In this document: one piece after another, positions 44,171-56,251 of the stretch
Layout: every line of letters begins with the position of its first letter
Position numbering within the stretch: position 1 is the stretch's first letter
DNA from: Lactifluus volemus
Lineage: Eukaryota; Basidiomycota; Agaricomycetes; Russulales; Russulaceae
Assembly (NCBI GenBank): GCA_022376515.1
Contig: WTXI01000067.1
Coordinates: 114,513 to 178,512, forward strand
Length of the DNA stretch: 64,000 nt
Direction: 5' to 3'
Made by a program: the position numbers and the translations under genes
The notes under the pieces: generated by a model
What the model was told of the DNA's origin: nothing
Databases searched by the model: none
Seen by the model: the letters and a program-made list of their open reading frames with translations, nothing else

Positions 44171-46077
44171 TTGATCGACAAAACGGCTTCCATAACTGTT
44201 GGTTGGACCTCAGAAAAGGGGAAGCTCTCCAGAGTCGAGACCAGAGACGCACCAGACCTCCCAGACCACGTAGTTGGGCACGCCTTTTGGATAGAACGTC
44301 AAGAAAACCCCAAGCAAAGTGCCTATTGGGCTTTTGACAAAGGAGATCCACACGGCCCATCGAGTTTATCAACCAGAAGTGGTATCACGTCGAGTGGTTT
44401 GATAAACAACAGACTTACGCGACAGAGATAGGGAGATACATCACAGACGACGACATCGCACGATTTGAACTCGGCTGGTGGAAACCAAGTGATCCACAGC
44501 ACCCAGACTATCCAGTACACGCACTGTCCTTGACACCGGCAGGCTCAGGATCTGGAAGTACCCCAGAACGACCCGAAGCACTTTCACCTAGTGGACAATT
44601 ATTTGAACCGGTCTATCAAGCCGCACAACCTCCTTTGACCAGTGTTCCCCCTGGAATTCATCAGCAGCTTGAACCAACCTCGACGTTGCAAGTGCCCCCA
44701 GTACAAAAACAAATGGAATGCCATACTCCGACATCAGTGTGTCAATGGTGACAGACCCAACCACTGGAATGTTGGTAGATCCCACCATGTTTCCAGCCGC
44801 TCTCTCCCCCTCTCCACAACCTCATCCTAGTGTGCCTAGTGGTAGTGCGTTCATCAGGTCAGCTGCAGTCAGCACTGCCATTACCGCACCAACAGCACTA
44901 GCTGGCATCACAGGATTCAGCTCCTCTGGGCAACCTGGAGGAGGACCTCCGGCTGGGGCACAGCCGGGAGGAAGTGGAGGCGGAGGAGGAGGCGGTGGAG
45001 GCGGCGGTGGAGGCGGAGGAGGAGGAGGAGCTCCCCCTCTGGGAGGACAAGCAGCAGGTGGTCAACCACACCAACCTTCAGCCCTCTATGGCACGATCCC
45101 TGAAATTTTCAATGGGGATCGTGACGACCTCGCACGTTTCCGTCGCGCCTTCTCGGTCTTTTGGGAAATGAACCGGGACCACCCCTCCATAAGCAACCCT
45201 TACCTGCGGGTCCTCACCTGTATAGGAAGGATCCGAGGCAAGGCAGTCGATCAATGGGTCGATGGAATCATCCACCTCTCATGAATGGAGTGGCGATGTG
45301 GCGACAGCATCCACACCACCTCCTAGCCACTGATCCAAACGATGAAATGGTTTGGACGAACTTCGACAACGCATTCAGAGCACAGTTCGAGAACACTGTG
45401 GCCAGAGAGGAGGCGTTGGGAAGCCTGCTCGCCCTGGAAATGCAGGGGGAGGACCTCAAAACATACATCAATAACTTCAACACGCTAATCGCTCTCGCCA
45501 AGTGGGGTCCAAACGAGCAAGGAACCCTCCTTCGATTCAAGGATGGGCTGAAGCGAGCCCTCCGCGAGAAGATCATTGATTTTGAACCCACCTTGCCCGA
45601 CACTCTGGCGGGATGGCAGGCAGCGGCCCTGAAGCGTCAAGGGAGGTACATCGAAGCCAGAGCCACCTCTGGAGACAGGCCAGGCCAGGACTTCCGCCGA
45701 CGCCTTGCTGCGGCCTTGGGAAGGTACCAGCCGGGCAGACAAGTGAAACCACGGCCCTCAGACGCCATGGATGTGGATGCCATCCGCACAGGGGGCCTAC
45801 ACCTGAAGAAAAGAAGAAGCTACGGGCAGAAGGACGCTGCTTCATCTGCCGTCGGCAGGGCCACATAAGTAGCTCATGCCCTGAGAAGAAAAAGAGCCAG
45901 CACAAGGACAGCAAGCCTGCACAGCGCCCCGCCGCAGTGCGGGACTGTCGAAGAAGAAAGAAAGGAATCACCCGCGACCAGCTTATGGACGGACTTATGA
46001 AGTTGTCTGACGACGACAAGGAACGCTTTATCAAGGATATGGTTGACTCCACCGACTCTGCGCCCCAGGATTTTTGA
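44171..46077 (+). pseudogene. Gypsy gag: capsid-like region and CCHC zinc knuckle
   Basis: The coding potential moves through several frames: 44171-44430 (YWAFDKGDPHGP), 44350-44520 (EFINQKWYHVEWFDKQQ), 44718-45284 with a Gly run at 44960-45030 and the capsid motif IPEIFNGDRDDLARFRRAF, and 45290-45790 (MVWTNFDNAFRAQF, YINNFNTLIALAKWG, LRFKDGLKRAL). The last is 45770-46077 with the zinc knuckle CFICRRQGHISSSC (C-x2-C-x4-H-x4-C). The intact protein would form the particle and bind RNA. Frameshifts near 44345, 44700, 45280 and 45790 make this copy non-functional. Confidence 0.85.
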
Positions 46078-49000
46078 AGAGCTCGTGCCGCGCGACCTGG
46101 GTACGAGCCTTAGGACTGAAACGAATGTACATTAGCTATGCCAATGCCAATGCTTTGAATTTGCCCATTTCGTTTTCAAATGTCCACAAAACGGTCGCAG
46201 ATGTCGCCTTAGTCGACAGTGGAGCCACGGAAAACTTCCTTGATCAGCGCACAGTCCGCCGATGGGGACTCAGCACTCATAAACTCCCTCACCCCCGCTA
46301 CGTCTACAATGTGGATGGAACCCAGAACCAAGCTGGGACACTCACGGAGTACTGTGTTCTTCGCTGTGTCGTAGGAGACAAGATACTCTCCAGCGGTTCT
46401 ATGTCACCAATCTTGGCAAAGATCGTGTACTCTTGGGGCACCCCTGGCTCTCAGAGTTCAATCCTCGCATCGATTGGACCAAGGGGGAAGTGCAGAATGG
46501 AGGAGTACGGATCGAAACCAAGTGGAGGAAGTTTCAGCGCCCTCGTCAGATATACAAGGACAGGGAAAAGGAACCAGCACGCATTGATCGCACCAATGTG
46601 GCCCAGGAATGGGCCATAAAGGCGCACCAAGAGCAGGTAGCCAGTGGGGAAAAGCACGAGGTGCTGCCACCCCAATACCGGGACTATGCGGACGTCTTTG
46701 ACGAAGAGAAATCCCATCGCTTCCCACCTTCACGACCAGAGGATCATGCCATTGTCTTGAAGGAGGACGCCCCAGCTACCATCAATTGTAAGGTCTATGC
46801 CCTCACGAGGGAGGAGAAAGAAGCGACCCAGAAGTTCTTGAAAGAGAATGAGCAGTGGGGATTCATCGAAAAGTCCAACTCTCCTTGGTCGACCCCTTGG
46901 TTCTTTATAAAGAAAAGAGATGGGAGTCTCCGACCCATCCAGGACTATAGGGAAGTGAACAGTTGGACGATTCGAGATGTGTACCCCATCCCTCGCATTG
47001 AGCAAATTCTGGAAGCGCTGCACGGACGCACCCTCTTCACGGCACTAGACATTCGTTGGGGCTATCATAACATCCAGATTCGCCCTGAGGATCGATGGAA
47101 GGCCGCGTTTAAGACTCCCTTTGGCCTGTACCAACCAAAGGTGATGCTCTTCGGCCTCCAGAACTCTCCAGCCACCTTTCAGCGTTGCATGGATCGGGTC
47201 TTCGCTAAGATCATGAACCGCTACCCAGGGAAGGTGTTTGTGTACATGGACGACGTCTTGGTGGCCACAGGGGGAGATGTGGAGGAACACAGGAGGATAG
47301 TCCGAGAAATCCTCGAGATGTTCCGCCAGGAATCCTTCTTCCTCAAACTGTCGAAGTGCAAGTTTGAGCAGACCAGCATTGACTACCTTGGCATCCGCGT
47401 GGAACATGGGACTATCCGCATCGATCCCACGAAGAGGAAAGGACTATCTCAATGGCCTCGAACCTTGTCTTCAGTGAAAGAGGTCCGGAGCACGCTTGGT
47501 GTTTTGGGGTACCAGAGACCATTCATTCCCCACTTTGCACATCTTGCGGCGCCACTCACTGCTTTACTGAAGAAGGGACGACCATTCAAATGGACGGATG
47601 AGTGCACCAAGGCCCTGGATGCACTCCTCCAGATCATAGAGTCCGATCCTGTCCTCCAAAGACCTGACTATGACCGCCCCTTCGAGATGGAGGTGGACGC
47701 GTCCCAGTATGCCACTGGGGCCATCCTCTACCAACGAAACGACAAACAGAGGCTCTGTCCAGTGGGCTACCACTCCCAGACATTGAACGAAGCTGAGAGG
47801 GGTATGACGTCCATGATAGAGAGCTCTTGGCGGTAATTCGGGGTTTGCGACGATGGAGACACTTGTTCCTCTCCTCTCCCTTCACTGCCATTGTGCACAC
47901 CGATCATAATAATCTTCGATACTACCGGCAACCCCAAGAATCAACCGACGCGTAGCAAGGTACCTCAGTGACCTTGCGGACTACAATTACAAACTGGTGC
48001 ACCGCCCAGGCAAGCTGAACAAGGCTGACGCGCTGTCCAGACCACCAGGAGTGGACGAAGGGAAACACGATAACGAAAACACCCTTGTCCTGCCTGACAA
48101 ACTCTTCGCGCGGGCAGCGGAGGTCAGCAGTCTCGAACAACAGGTTTGGGATTGGCAAGCACGCACACCGAGCTATTTCGCAGAGCTGCATCGCTCCTAC
48201 CCACTGGACTCAGTAAATCACCACTGGGTGCACCAAGGAAGACCTGTGGTCGCAGACCAGGAGGATCTGAAGCGACAGATCTTGCATGAGTACCATGACC
48301 ACGCCTTGGCTGGGCACCCAGGCATCGCCACGACGCTTCAGAAGGTGTCTGAGGACTACTGGTGGCCGACGATGCGACAGTTCGTCCAGAACTACGTTAA
48401 GGGATGTGCAACTTGCCAAATGACGAAACCCAACACTGTGAAACCTAAACCACCATTGATGCCGATCACTGTTGAACCGAAGGCAATCCCTTTCCAGACC
48501 ATTTCCCTTGACCTCATCACCGATCTCCCAGTCTCAAAGGGATATGACTCGATCCTCACAGTAGTGGACCACGATTGCTCGAAGGCAGCCTTCTTCTTGC
48601 CCTGTCAGAAGACAATTGACGCAGAAGAAGTGGCCCGGCTCTATGTGGAGCACATCTTCCCTCTCTTTGGCTGCCCCCACCACGTCATCTCGGACAGAGA
48701 TCCCCGTTTTACTGCACACTTCACCCGCCAGATGTGTGAACTGCTAGGAATCACACAGAACATCAGCTCTGCTTATCATCCGCAGACTGATGGACAATCA
48801 GAACGCGCTAATCAGTGGGTGGAGCAGTATTTGCGGATCTATGGAAGCAGCCAACAAGACGACTGGGCAAACCTTCTTCCTCTTGCCCAATTTGTTCACA
48901 ACTCCTGGCCAAATGCGAGCACAGGGAAGGCTCCCTGTGAGCTCTTGTGGGGCGCAAACCCAATCATCCACCCCTCCGGAAAAGCACAAATATCCCAGCG

Positions 49001-49550
49001 TTACATCAAAGACAAATGTGGCTTAAGGAGGCTAGGGAGCGCGCCCAGGATGCTATCAGAAAGCGCAGAACTGTGGCTGAAAAGGCGCCAGAGAAAGAAG
49101 GGTCAAAGGCACTTCTACCCATTCGAAAAGGACAACAAGTATTGTTGGAGGGAACAAACCTAAAGACATCTATCCGTCCGCAAAGTTGGGACCCAAAAGA
49201 TATGGTCCATTCCCCATCATTGACGTCATTTCCCCAGTGGTGTACCGCCTCCAGCTCCCCCACACTGGCGCATTCACAATGTCTTCCACGCGTCCTTGTT
49301 AACACCTTACAAGGAGACGGAAGAGCATGGGCGCAACTTCGCAGAGCCGCCACCTGATCTGATGGAAGGCGAACCAGAATATGAGGTGGAGCAGATCATT
49401 GATGCGCGCAAGAAAGGGAAGGCAGAAAAGCTTGAGTATCTCCTTCGTTGGAAGGGATATTCACCCGCTCATGATAGTTGGGAACCCGCTGACAATGTGA
49501 AGGCTCCGAGCTCATTAAGGAGTTCTATCAGCGCAACCCCAATGCGATAG
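46074..49550 (+). pseudogene. Gypsy pol: protease, RT, RNase H, integrase, chromodomain
   Basis: Protease motif ALVDSGATENF lies near 46210 and its frame is lost near 46430. The frame 46433-47836 holds RT (YPIPRIEQILEALHG, FTALDIRWGYHNIQI, LFGLQNSPATFQRCM, VYMDDVLV near 47240) and RNase H (EMEVDASQYATGAILYQ). After another break near 47830 the frame 47997-49163 holds the integrase: zinc region with H..H and CATC, core Asp in SLDLITDLP, Asp in SDRDPRF, Glu in TDGQSERAN. After more breaks a chromodomain (YEVEQIIDARKKG, YLLRWKGYSPAHDSWEP) lies at 49370-49500. The chromodomain would tether integration to marked heterochromatin. All catalytic residues are visible, but at least four frame breaks inactivate the copy. 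Confidence 0.92.
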
Positions 49551-49627
49551 GGGAGGAAGGATAAAAGCGAAGAGGAAGAGACGAATCCGCACCATCATCA
49601 CCCCCACTACCTCCTCCTCCATGAGTA

Positions 49628-50537
49628 ATGCCTTACAACTTGCGTTCCAGTACCCCAACTCGGAGGATGACTACCTCCAACTCCTCGACTCGTCGTTCAA
49701 CTCCCTCGCGGTCTGTGAGGGGGAGAGTGGTCCCTCTCAGAGGCGTCCCTGCCGAGGACACCCCAGCAGAACCAGCCCAGATCAGCGCCTCCACCGTACA
49801 GGAGGACCACCCGCTCGCCTCGCCAAGAGCCTCGCCGCAGTCCCTCGTACCATCCGAGGACCCCATCTCCTCTCCCAGGCCCGACGCCGCCTCCCCAACT
49901 CTCGCCTATCCAGGAAGCCCTGGAGACGCTAGCAGCGGACATGAGGTTCCAGCCAGAAGTCATGTCGCTGGAGACCCCCACGCGTGCGATCCGAATCCCC
50001 TTACGATCCCTGGAAGGTCTTCAGCTGGGCCCAACCTTCTGCAAGTGACGGTGCTCATCAACTCCAGGGGTACGTGCAACAGATGGGGACGGCCTACGTC
50101 ACTCGTCGTCGCGTCTTCGTCGCATGGGGGGCCGTCTGGTGGTGATTCCGGAGTCAGCCCTCTGAGAATCACTGGCAAGCGCAAGAGGAGGGGAAGAAGT
50201 CATATTATTGCGGCAAGTGCAACAAGGATGGGGTGGACCACAAGTACGAGAACTGTCCTTGTGGAGGGAGTGCCTCTATTGCCAGAAGAAAGGGCACTAC
50301 TCCCATGACTGTCACCACCCCCATACGGTTGCACTGTCTATAGGTGCCGGGTCTTCCCTGACCACCAGTACTATGGGAGGAACTGTCCGTCAAGGCCACG
50401 GAGTTGCGGCCCGTTGCTCATCTTTGGGATGAGTATGACGCAGATGACGTCGACGCAGGTGAGGCGCTTTGGGATGACATTGACTGGGATCCATGGACAG
50501 GGGTGACTGAGGCGCATGGTGGTACATGCGCCTAGGA
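49628..50537 (+). pseudogene. Extra 3' ORF of the gypsy element with zinc knuckles
   Basis: Downstream of the chromodomain and before the 3' LTR lies about 0.9 kb of further coding-like sequence. It begins MPYNLRSSTPTRRMT, passes through a Pro/Ser-rich region, and near 50200-50400 has three Cys/His units: YYCGKCNKDGVDHKYENC, CLYCQKKGHYSHDC (a standard CCHC knuckle) and GCTVYRC...DHQYYGRNC. It ends in an acidic Trp-rich tail (LWDDIDWDPWTGV). The units are in different frames, so this copy is broken. Ty3/gypsy elements normally end with pol; an additional zinc-knuckle ORF here is unusual. Its role could be RNA binding or host interaction. Confidence 0.6.
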
Positions 50538-50546
50538 GAGAGGGTA
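50532..50546 (+). promoter_or_regulatory. Polypurine tract of the gypsy element
   Basis: AGGAGAGAGGGTA lies directly before the 3' LTR start at 50548, the expected primer site for plus-strand synthesis. Confidence 0.7.
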
Positions 50547-50547
50547 C

Positions 50548-51481
50548 TGTTACGGTTATGCGGGCCGCCCGGCCCATTTGTTACTGTTTCCCATCCTTTT
50601 TCGACTTGTGTTATGACCTAGGACCCCTTTCCTTGGCCAGCCCCCTCTGTTTGACTTCTAGGGGCTGTGCATCGCCGTTTTGGACGTGTATTTGACTCAG
50701 GAATCATGACTCAAGTCTTGAGTCAGCGTTCTTGACTCAGATCTTGAGTCAGACGCACTGAGTCAGTTCTTGAGTCATCAGAACTGACTCAGGTCCTTAG
50801 TCAATAGTCTTGACTTCGCTACTGTACTGTAACCTTTGTAGGATAGTTGGCTGGCCCTCTGTACGCATAAATAGGGCCCTGTAGACGAGCTAAAGCCCCA
50901 GCTTCAGCTTCGTCTAGAATCGCAGTTCATTGTCTCTTGCTCACACTCGCATCGCATCTCCTCCTCTCTTCTTGTGAATCCCCTCTTTGTACCTTGATCC
51001 AGGTACTTCGCGCCACGATCAGACATCTGTGAACTTGTTCCATTTCCGTGCAACAAGTCCCCAGACGCCTGAACCCTAATACGAACGCGCTGTGAGAAGT
51101 AGTCCCCACTTCTCACCCCGCGTCCGCCCTCAAACCTTAGTTCAACCTCTCACGAGTGTCCTTGGAAGGCGAGCATCTCTTGCATTCCAATTACACTCGC
51201 GCCCGTGTTGCGGTTGAACCTACACATCGTCATTAACCCATCTGCCACCGTCTATCCCTTTTGGGAACGGTAACTCCGACCATCGCGTGCGCCGGTCCGC
51301 TAGTCCGTCTCGCGCGATACAAGACACCCAGAGTTCGCACAGTCAAGTCTACTCCACACAGGACCTTGCCTGCGCGTGCTAGAATCGACTATTTGGTGTT
51401 GCTAGTCTTGTCCGACTCGCCACAGCAAATAGCCAACCAGAACAAGCTCACTTCGAGCCACGGTCCCTGCGAACCGTGACA
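50548..51481 (+). repeat. 3' LTR of the gypsy element
   Basis: It pairs with 43047-43982. Differences, mostly transitions, cluster in the first 170 bases and the last 200; the bZIP-site array, TATA box and AGCTTCAGCTT are conserved. Confidence 0.95.
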
Positions 51482-53837
51482 ATGATCGAGTCACCGCTTT
51501 TCACGCCACCGCGCCTCATCGGCCGGAATCCCTGCGGACACTTGAAGAGTGGCAGCCCCAACGGCTGTGTTGCAGGAGGAAGACTCGGCTACCGAAAGTG
51601 AGTAGAGTGGTCAAGAGGTTACCATCAGGCCCGGGTGCGAGTTGTTGGGTAGTGCTGAGCAGTCTGCAAAATACGTGGACAATACCTTGCCACGTGTGTC
51701 AAATGTGACGTAAGTAGAATCGGACTCGAGCACACCAGTCAACACGGCATTTTAATAGTTATCTGCCTGCTCCCGCTTCCGTCGACAGGCTGCGGCACGA
51801 AACTGAAGGTCAGAGTCAAAGAGAAAGTGATTTCGTGATTGGAGCTATAGGATTAGCAGCCTTTGAACTTGGGGAAAGAAAAGGAAACACACGAAGTTGA
51901 AGGTTACGCAGTATAGCCAAGAAGTCCAACTCCTTGAAAGTGTCCTTGTTGATTGAGGATTGCAGACAGGGATATGAAGTGAACAAGGAACGATGAGAGT
52001 TACGATGTGTGATGGAAATGGTAATGAGGCCATTGGGGGAGCAGGAAACATGGGACAAAAGCTCACCTAGACTGGGTGTATCCCCTTGAGAGATTCGAGG
52101 CAGACCAAGTACTTTGGCGCGCGGGTGAGGCACGGACAGGGCGTGACCCTGACAGGTCACGCCCTGTTCAAAAAGACATGGCAGAAGCATATAACAATGG
52201 AATCCACAGAGAGATCCATGTAAAAAGTTTATGATAACTTTGACAGACAGAGACAAAACATACCCTGTCCCACAACGATAGCATATTGCAACAGTGGGCA
52301 TGACCCTGCGGGTCACGCCAATATATCGATCAGAAAAACATACCAGAGTGACAGTAACACATCACAAAACATACTCGTTAAGGCACAACATATGTTTTTT
52401 TTTGTGCGGAACAAACAGGAAAGGCAGGCAATCGACACGAAAAAAGGACGGAAGGACCGTAAGAGTTTCATCCGAAGGCCAAGAAAGGAAAATGATGATG
52501 TAAGTTGATTACCAACACCTGTCATCAGCGGGTGTGATTACGGGCGCATAGACCTTGCAAGCAAGGTAATTACTATCTTCGTCTATCTGATACATCGCTT
52601 TACAAAAAAAAAAAGAAGGTTCTCAACTATATCGGTTCGCCCTTCCCATCTTTTACTTAGTTCCTTTTTGTCTGAGAACACCACGCAGAGATTATGAACT
52701 ATGATCCTGGTCTGCCAGTGTTTGACCTAATGCACCTTTGGACGACTCGTGCGCGCCCACAGCTGAGGGTTCCGTGATGTCATCCGTGAAGGCTTGGTCC
52801 AAAGCTGGTTTCCCTATCAAATAAATGATCCTCGTTGTCCCATCGTACGGGAATTCCTTCCGGCGTAACCCTACGTATGCCCTTGACTTGTCGACCAACA
52901 TCATACTCTACGCACCTTTCAACAAATCTGCTCAACCCGCGAGCGACAAATAGGGTTCCACGGCGGGCGGTGTTGACAAATGCGGAAATCCGAAGGTTGT
53001 CAGTGGCGTCTTCCTTCTGGGCATTGGTCTATGATGGGTTCCTCACGACGAATGGAAATGCTGCAAGCGGGATCGACTACATCTTCGATAACTGGAGCGA
53101 GACTGTGAGCACTCTGAGCCCTTTTAGAAACTACCCGAGGAGTTCGCTGATGATGGTCCTTTGAACTTAGCCTTTCGTGTACAACGCCACATCGCAAGTG
53201 ATGACTATCGGAGATTCGAAGCTATTGGACAGCGTGGAAATGGTGGACCGGGGACAAGTGGAGGATGCTTATGCCGAGGTTTATGTTGTTCAATCAGGTG
53301 TCCGAGGCGATAGATGGAGGACGTGCTCCGTGGTCATGTGGTGATTGTTTGTTGCAGTATTTGTACCACTGCCCACGGCGTTGTAATCAAGCGTCTAAGT
53401 CCACTGACGTTAGCGTCCAATATTACTTTGATCATTCCCCCAAAGCCGGCCTCAGTGAATTGTACATTAAGATGTACTGTACACATCAAGGTACACATCA
53501 TATAAAAAACATTTGGCGCCCACGCACGGGGCATACATAAAGAAACTGTAGAAAGTGTTCGAGTCAGGTAAATCAAAGCCATCCAGAAGAGCGCTAGGCC
53601 TTCTGCAACTAAGAACATATGTCAAGGCAACAACTAAAATGAGTCACGACTGAGACTCACCTTGGTCAGAAGCCCTAATTGTAATGACACTGGCAGCTGA
53701 CGATTCTGATTCATGAGGTGACGGGGAAGTTAGAATTGGTTAGAACGTTCCTAAATTAACGCATTCCGGGGATTTCAATGGTTGTAGTAACACTGGGAGA
53801 TGACCGAGAATAGATGCGGGGGGTTGGAGATGGAGAT
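51482..53837. other. Region right of the gypsy element, no firm gene
   Basis: A 166-codon minus-strand frame (51816-52316) contains LGLPRISQGDTPSLGELL and SITHRNSHRSLF; it may be an F-box/LRR scrap but I cannot support that. A minus-strand open stretch without ATG (52977-52780) reads RRGTLFVARGLSRFVERC and GIRRVTPEGIPVRWDNEDHL, plausible as an exon of an unknown gene. A 13-bp perfect inverted repeat lies at 52136-52167, and the 16-base palindromic motif at 52552-52567. Confidence 0.3.
52136..52167. repeat. Perfect 13-bp inverted repeat (hairpin)
   Basis: ACAGGGCGTGACC pairs with GGTCACGCCCTGT across a 6-base loop. A related shorter palindrome TGACCCTGCGGGTCA lies near 52300. Confidence 0.7.
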
Positions 53838-55758
53838 TCAAGGGGCAGTGGGTCCCAGCAGGACAGAGACGTGATGAGATGGGGATCCATCCGAAACGGG
53901 TTGGACATGGGTCAATGGGCCAGCGCACAAAGGATACCGCGATGGGTCGTCCCACCTGTTGAAGAGGGTTGGGCCATGTAACGTATGGAAAGATTCGGAA
54001 GCAAGGAAGAGCATGAAGTGGAGAACGCTTCTATCCGACGAGTCCCCAGTCTTCGCCCTTTCTACGATTTCATTCCACGTTTCACAGAATCGGTCCTTCA
54101 ATTCAGGGAGAGTATCTTGTATGTTAAACCCAGAAAGGGATGGTAAGATGTATTGTGCGATGGACCACTTGGCGGAGGGTGAGGCGTTCAAGATCTGGGT
54201 GGCGATGAGGTTCCAATTGGGCAAGTAACAAGTTATTGCGATTTTGACAGTAGTTTTCACGAATGACGTCTTCCGATTCACCCAATTGCTTCGCAGCGAG
54301 TTCGATCCAATCGTCACCCCTTTCCTCCGCGGATACGGCGACCAGAACGTCCGCAATAATGGTTTGTGCGAGTGAGCCATCTTCCGTCCCTTGCATTCTG
54401 GCTGAGAGATTGCCCAACCTCAATGGTTTGTACGGCCTTTCGGTACTCGGTGTGATAAAATAAATCCAATAAGCCTAAACTATTGGCCAGATCTGCAACC
54501 TTCAGGTACGTTTTGAATTGTTCCATTGTGTTCTGGTCGAAGAGCGAAGTGAGTGGGAATGTGCGCTTCATGAAAGCCACCGAGACGGAAGAAAACTTCA
54601 TAGAGTCCAATTTCGCGAGAACACCGTGGGAATCCGAGACGATATTAGAGCCATAAAAGCCGTGGATGTCGTTGAAGAACTGACCCAGTTGATCATCTGA
54701 GGCAAGGACATGGGCATCAAGCATCCAATTCAGGATGAAGCCGTCAACAGTCGACGAATCGTTGGAAACAAACTCTGCTGCCATCTTCTCGATGCCTTTA
54801 GAAAACCCGAGGGAATATTTAGCAGCCTGGTCACGAAGGCGCTTCGAGAAGGAAGCTGGGTATAATAGCCAGCCATATATTCGAAAGGTCCAAGAGGAAA
54901 ATGGGGAATAGTATGGGCTATCCGCCCACACCATTGGTATGACTGTGATGATCAGGTACGCCGTGGCAGCGACGGCGATCCATCCAACTACGAAGTAAAA
55001 GATGGTGCGATTGATATTGAAGAGGTATATGAGAAGGCCGGTGAAGAACAGGAAGAGGGAAGTGTGTATCAGGAGGGTCATGACGTCTGACACCGATGAG
55101 AAGCCCAGCCTATCGACGCCACGGGAAAAGAATGCACGAATCCGGGCACATCGTGTGGTGTGTGCCCTAGGCTCTGACTGATCCGGAGGAATCGACGGGC
55201 CCATTGCTGTAACATTAGTGCCAGCATAGCAGAAGTAAGAGCGATAGTCAAGCTCAAGAACCAGAGAGTATTGACAATGATGACGTAATTCTGGGGAGAG
55301 AAGGGCGGCGGAGTAACTTCCGTGGGTGGCTGAGATGGGTTGGTGTCGGCGTGAAGCTGAAGCTTATAGATATTTTCAAGGTAAAATGATGAGGTCTCTT
55401 GAGGATTTGACTTGAGGTCGAGGACAGTCACGGCGAGCAATACCGCAACGGAAGCAGAGAATAGACCGGTCTATGATTGTTGACTTGAGGTGATGGGAAT
55501 GTTTGTTATAAGCTGAGGACTCACAAAGACAAGAATGCCGTCAGAATCTTTCTGCCAGCGTTTGGCCATCTCCCTGTGTTCTTCCTCTGCCACATGAGAA
55601 TAATTGTTGAAGAGAGAAGCTGAACTATCAGCGAGTTCAAGATTAGGCGTGGGGAACGCTTGATCTTACGTCCAGATTGGCGAGATTAGCAAAGACAACG
55701 AAGGCCAAGGGAGAGGTAACATACCTGTGGGCTCTGGGTTATTAGGTGTTACTGACAT
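53838..55758 (-). pseudogene. DUF6535-type gene, three frameshifts
   Basis: Minus strand. Exon 1 (55758-55725, MSVTPNNPEPT) and exon 2 (55664-55525, ADSSASLFNNY, EEEHREMAKRWQKDSDGILV) splice in frame to exon 3 at 55470 (TGLFSASVAVLLAVTVLDLK). The DUF6535 membrane segments follow: YVIIVNTLWFLSLTIALTSA, LIHTSLFLFFTGLLIYLFNI and WIAVAATAYLIITVIPM. A 1-base loss near 55147 breaks the frame after LRISQSL. Further shifts lie near 54415 and 54240, where one extra C is seen against the paralogue at 58111-60154. The C-terminal part resumes as WNLIATQILNASPSAKWSIA to FHTLHGPTLFNRW. Exon layout is the same as in that paralogue. If the indels are sequencing errors this would be a functional gene. Confidence 0.7.
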
Positions 55759-56251
55759 TGAAATCCAGTGGTGCAGCCGAATAAAAGACTAGGTATTTCA
55801 GTTAGAGGAACACGTTACTACTAAAGGTGGGCCCCTTTCAGACTCTGTTCACCCCCTTTCCTGATCAGTCACGCTATGGTCACACATCATATTTGAGACT
55901 CTGATTGGCTGTTGCGAGCGCTAAGCATGCCATTTTGGAAATATTGTAAACTCCGACACAGGCAGGCGTGACAAACACGCTGTTTTTTTAATTTATTTCG
56001 CCACACACTACGATTTCTACCAAAAAAATGGACAGAATACGGTCACACATGTACTAGATACTGTAAGAAATGGACGAGAAAATTGGAGCGAGAAAGGGGT
56101 GGGGTGATCAGAGAGGGGCCCCCGTTAGTACACCTAGCCGAAAGCTCACGCCCTCTTTACCTTCCTCTTCGAACTCACGCGTGCTCCCAGGAGTACGTTC
56201 AACACACATCTCTTGTTTTTATCCTAAACCTCAGAGAAAGCCTAGCCAGTA
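55759..56251. other. Divergent intergenic region
   Basis: This separates the minus-strand DUF6535 gene and the plus-strand MINDY relic. A poly-T/A stretch lies at 55982-56030. No other feature is seen. Confidence 0.35.

Larger units (their letters stand above)
43047..51481 (+). mobile_element. Ty3/gypsy chromodomain retrotransposon, full length but mutated
   Basis: It is bounded by two LTRs of 936 and 934 bases with TG..CA ends and contains gag, protease, RT, RNase H, integrase, a chromodomain and an extra zinc-knuckle ORF. Multiple frameshifts and the visible LTR divergence show that this copy is old and dead. No matching target duplication is seen: ACGGT precedes 43047 and ATGAT follows 51481. 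Confidence 0.95.

Noticed and set aside
52780..52977. Open minus-strand stretch with RRGTLFVARGLSRF
   Set aside because: It looks like an exon but lacks a start, defined splice partners and a recognisable family, so it is only mentioned in the region note.
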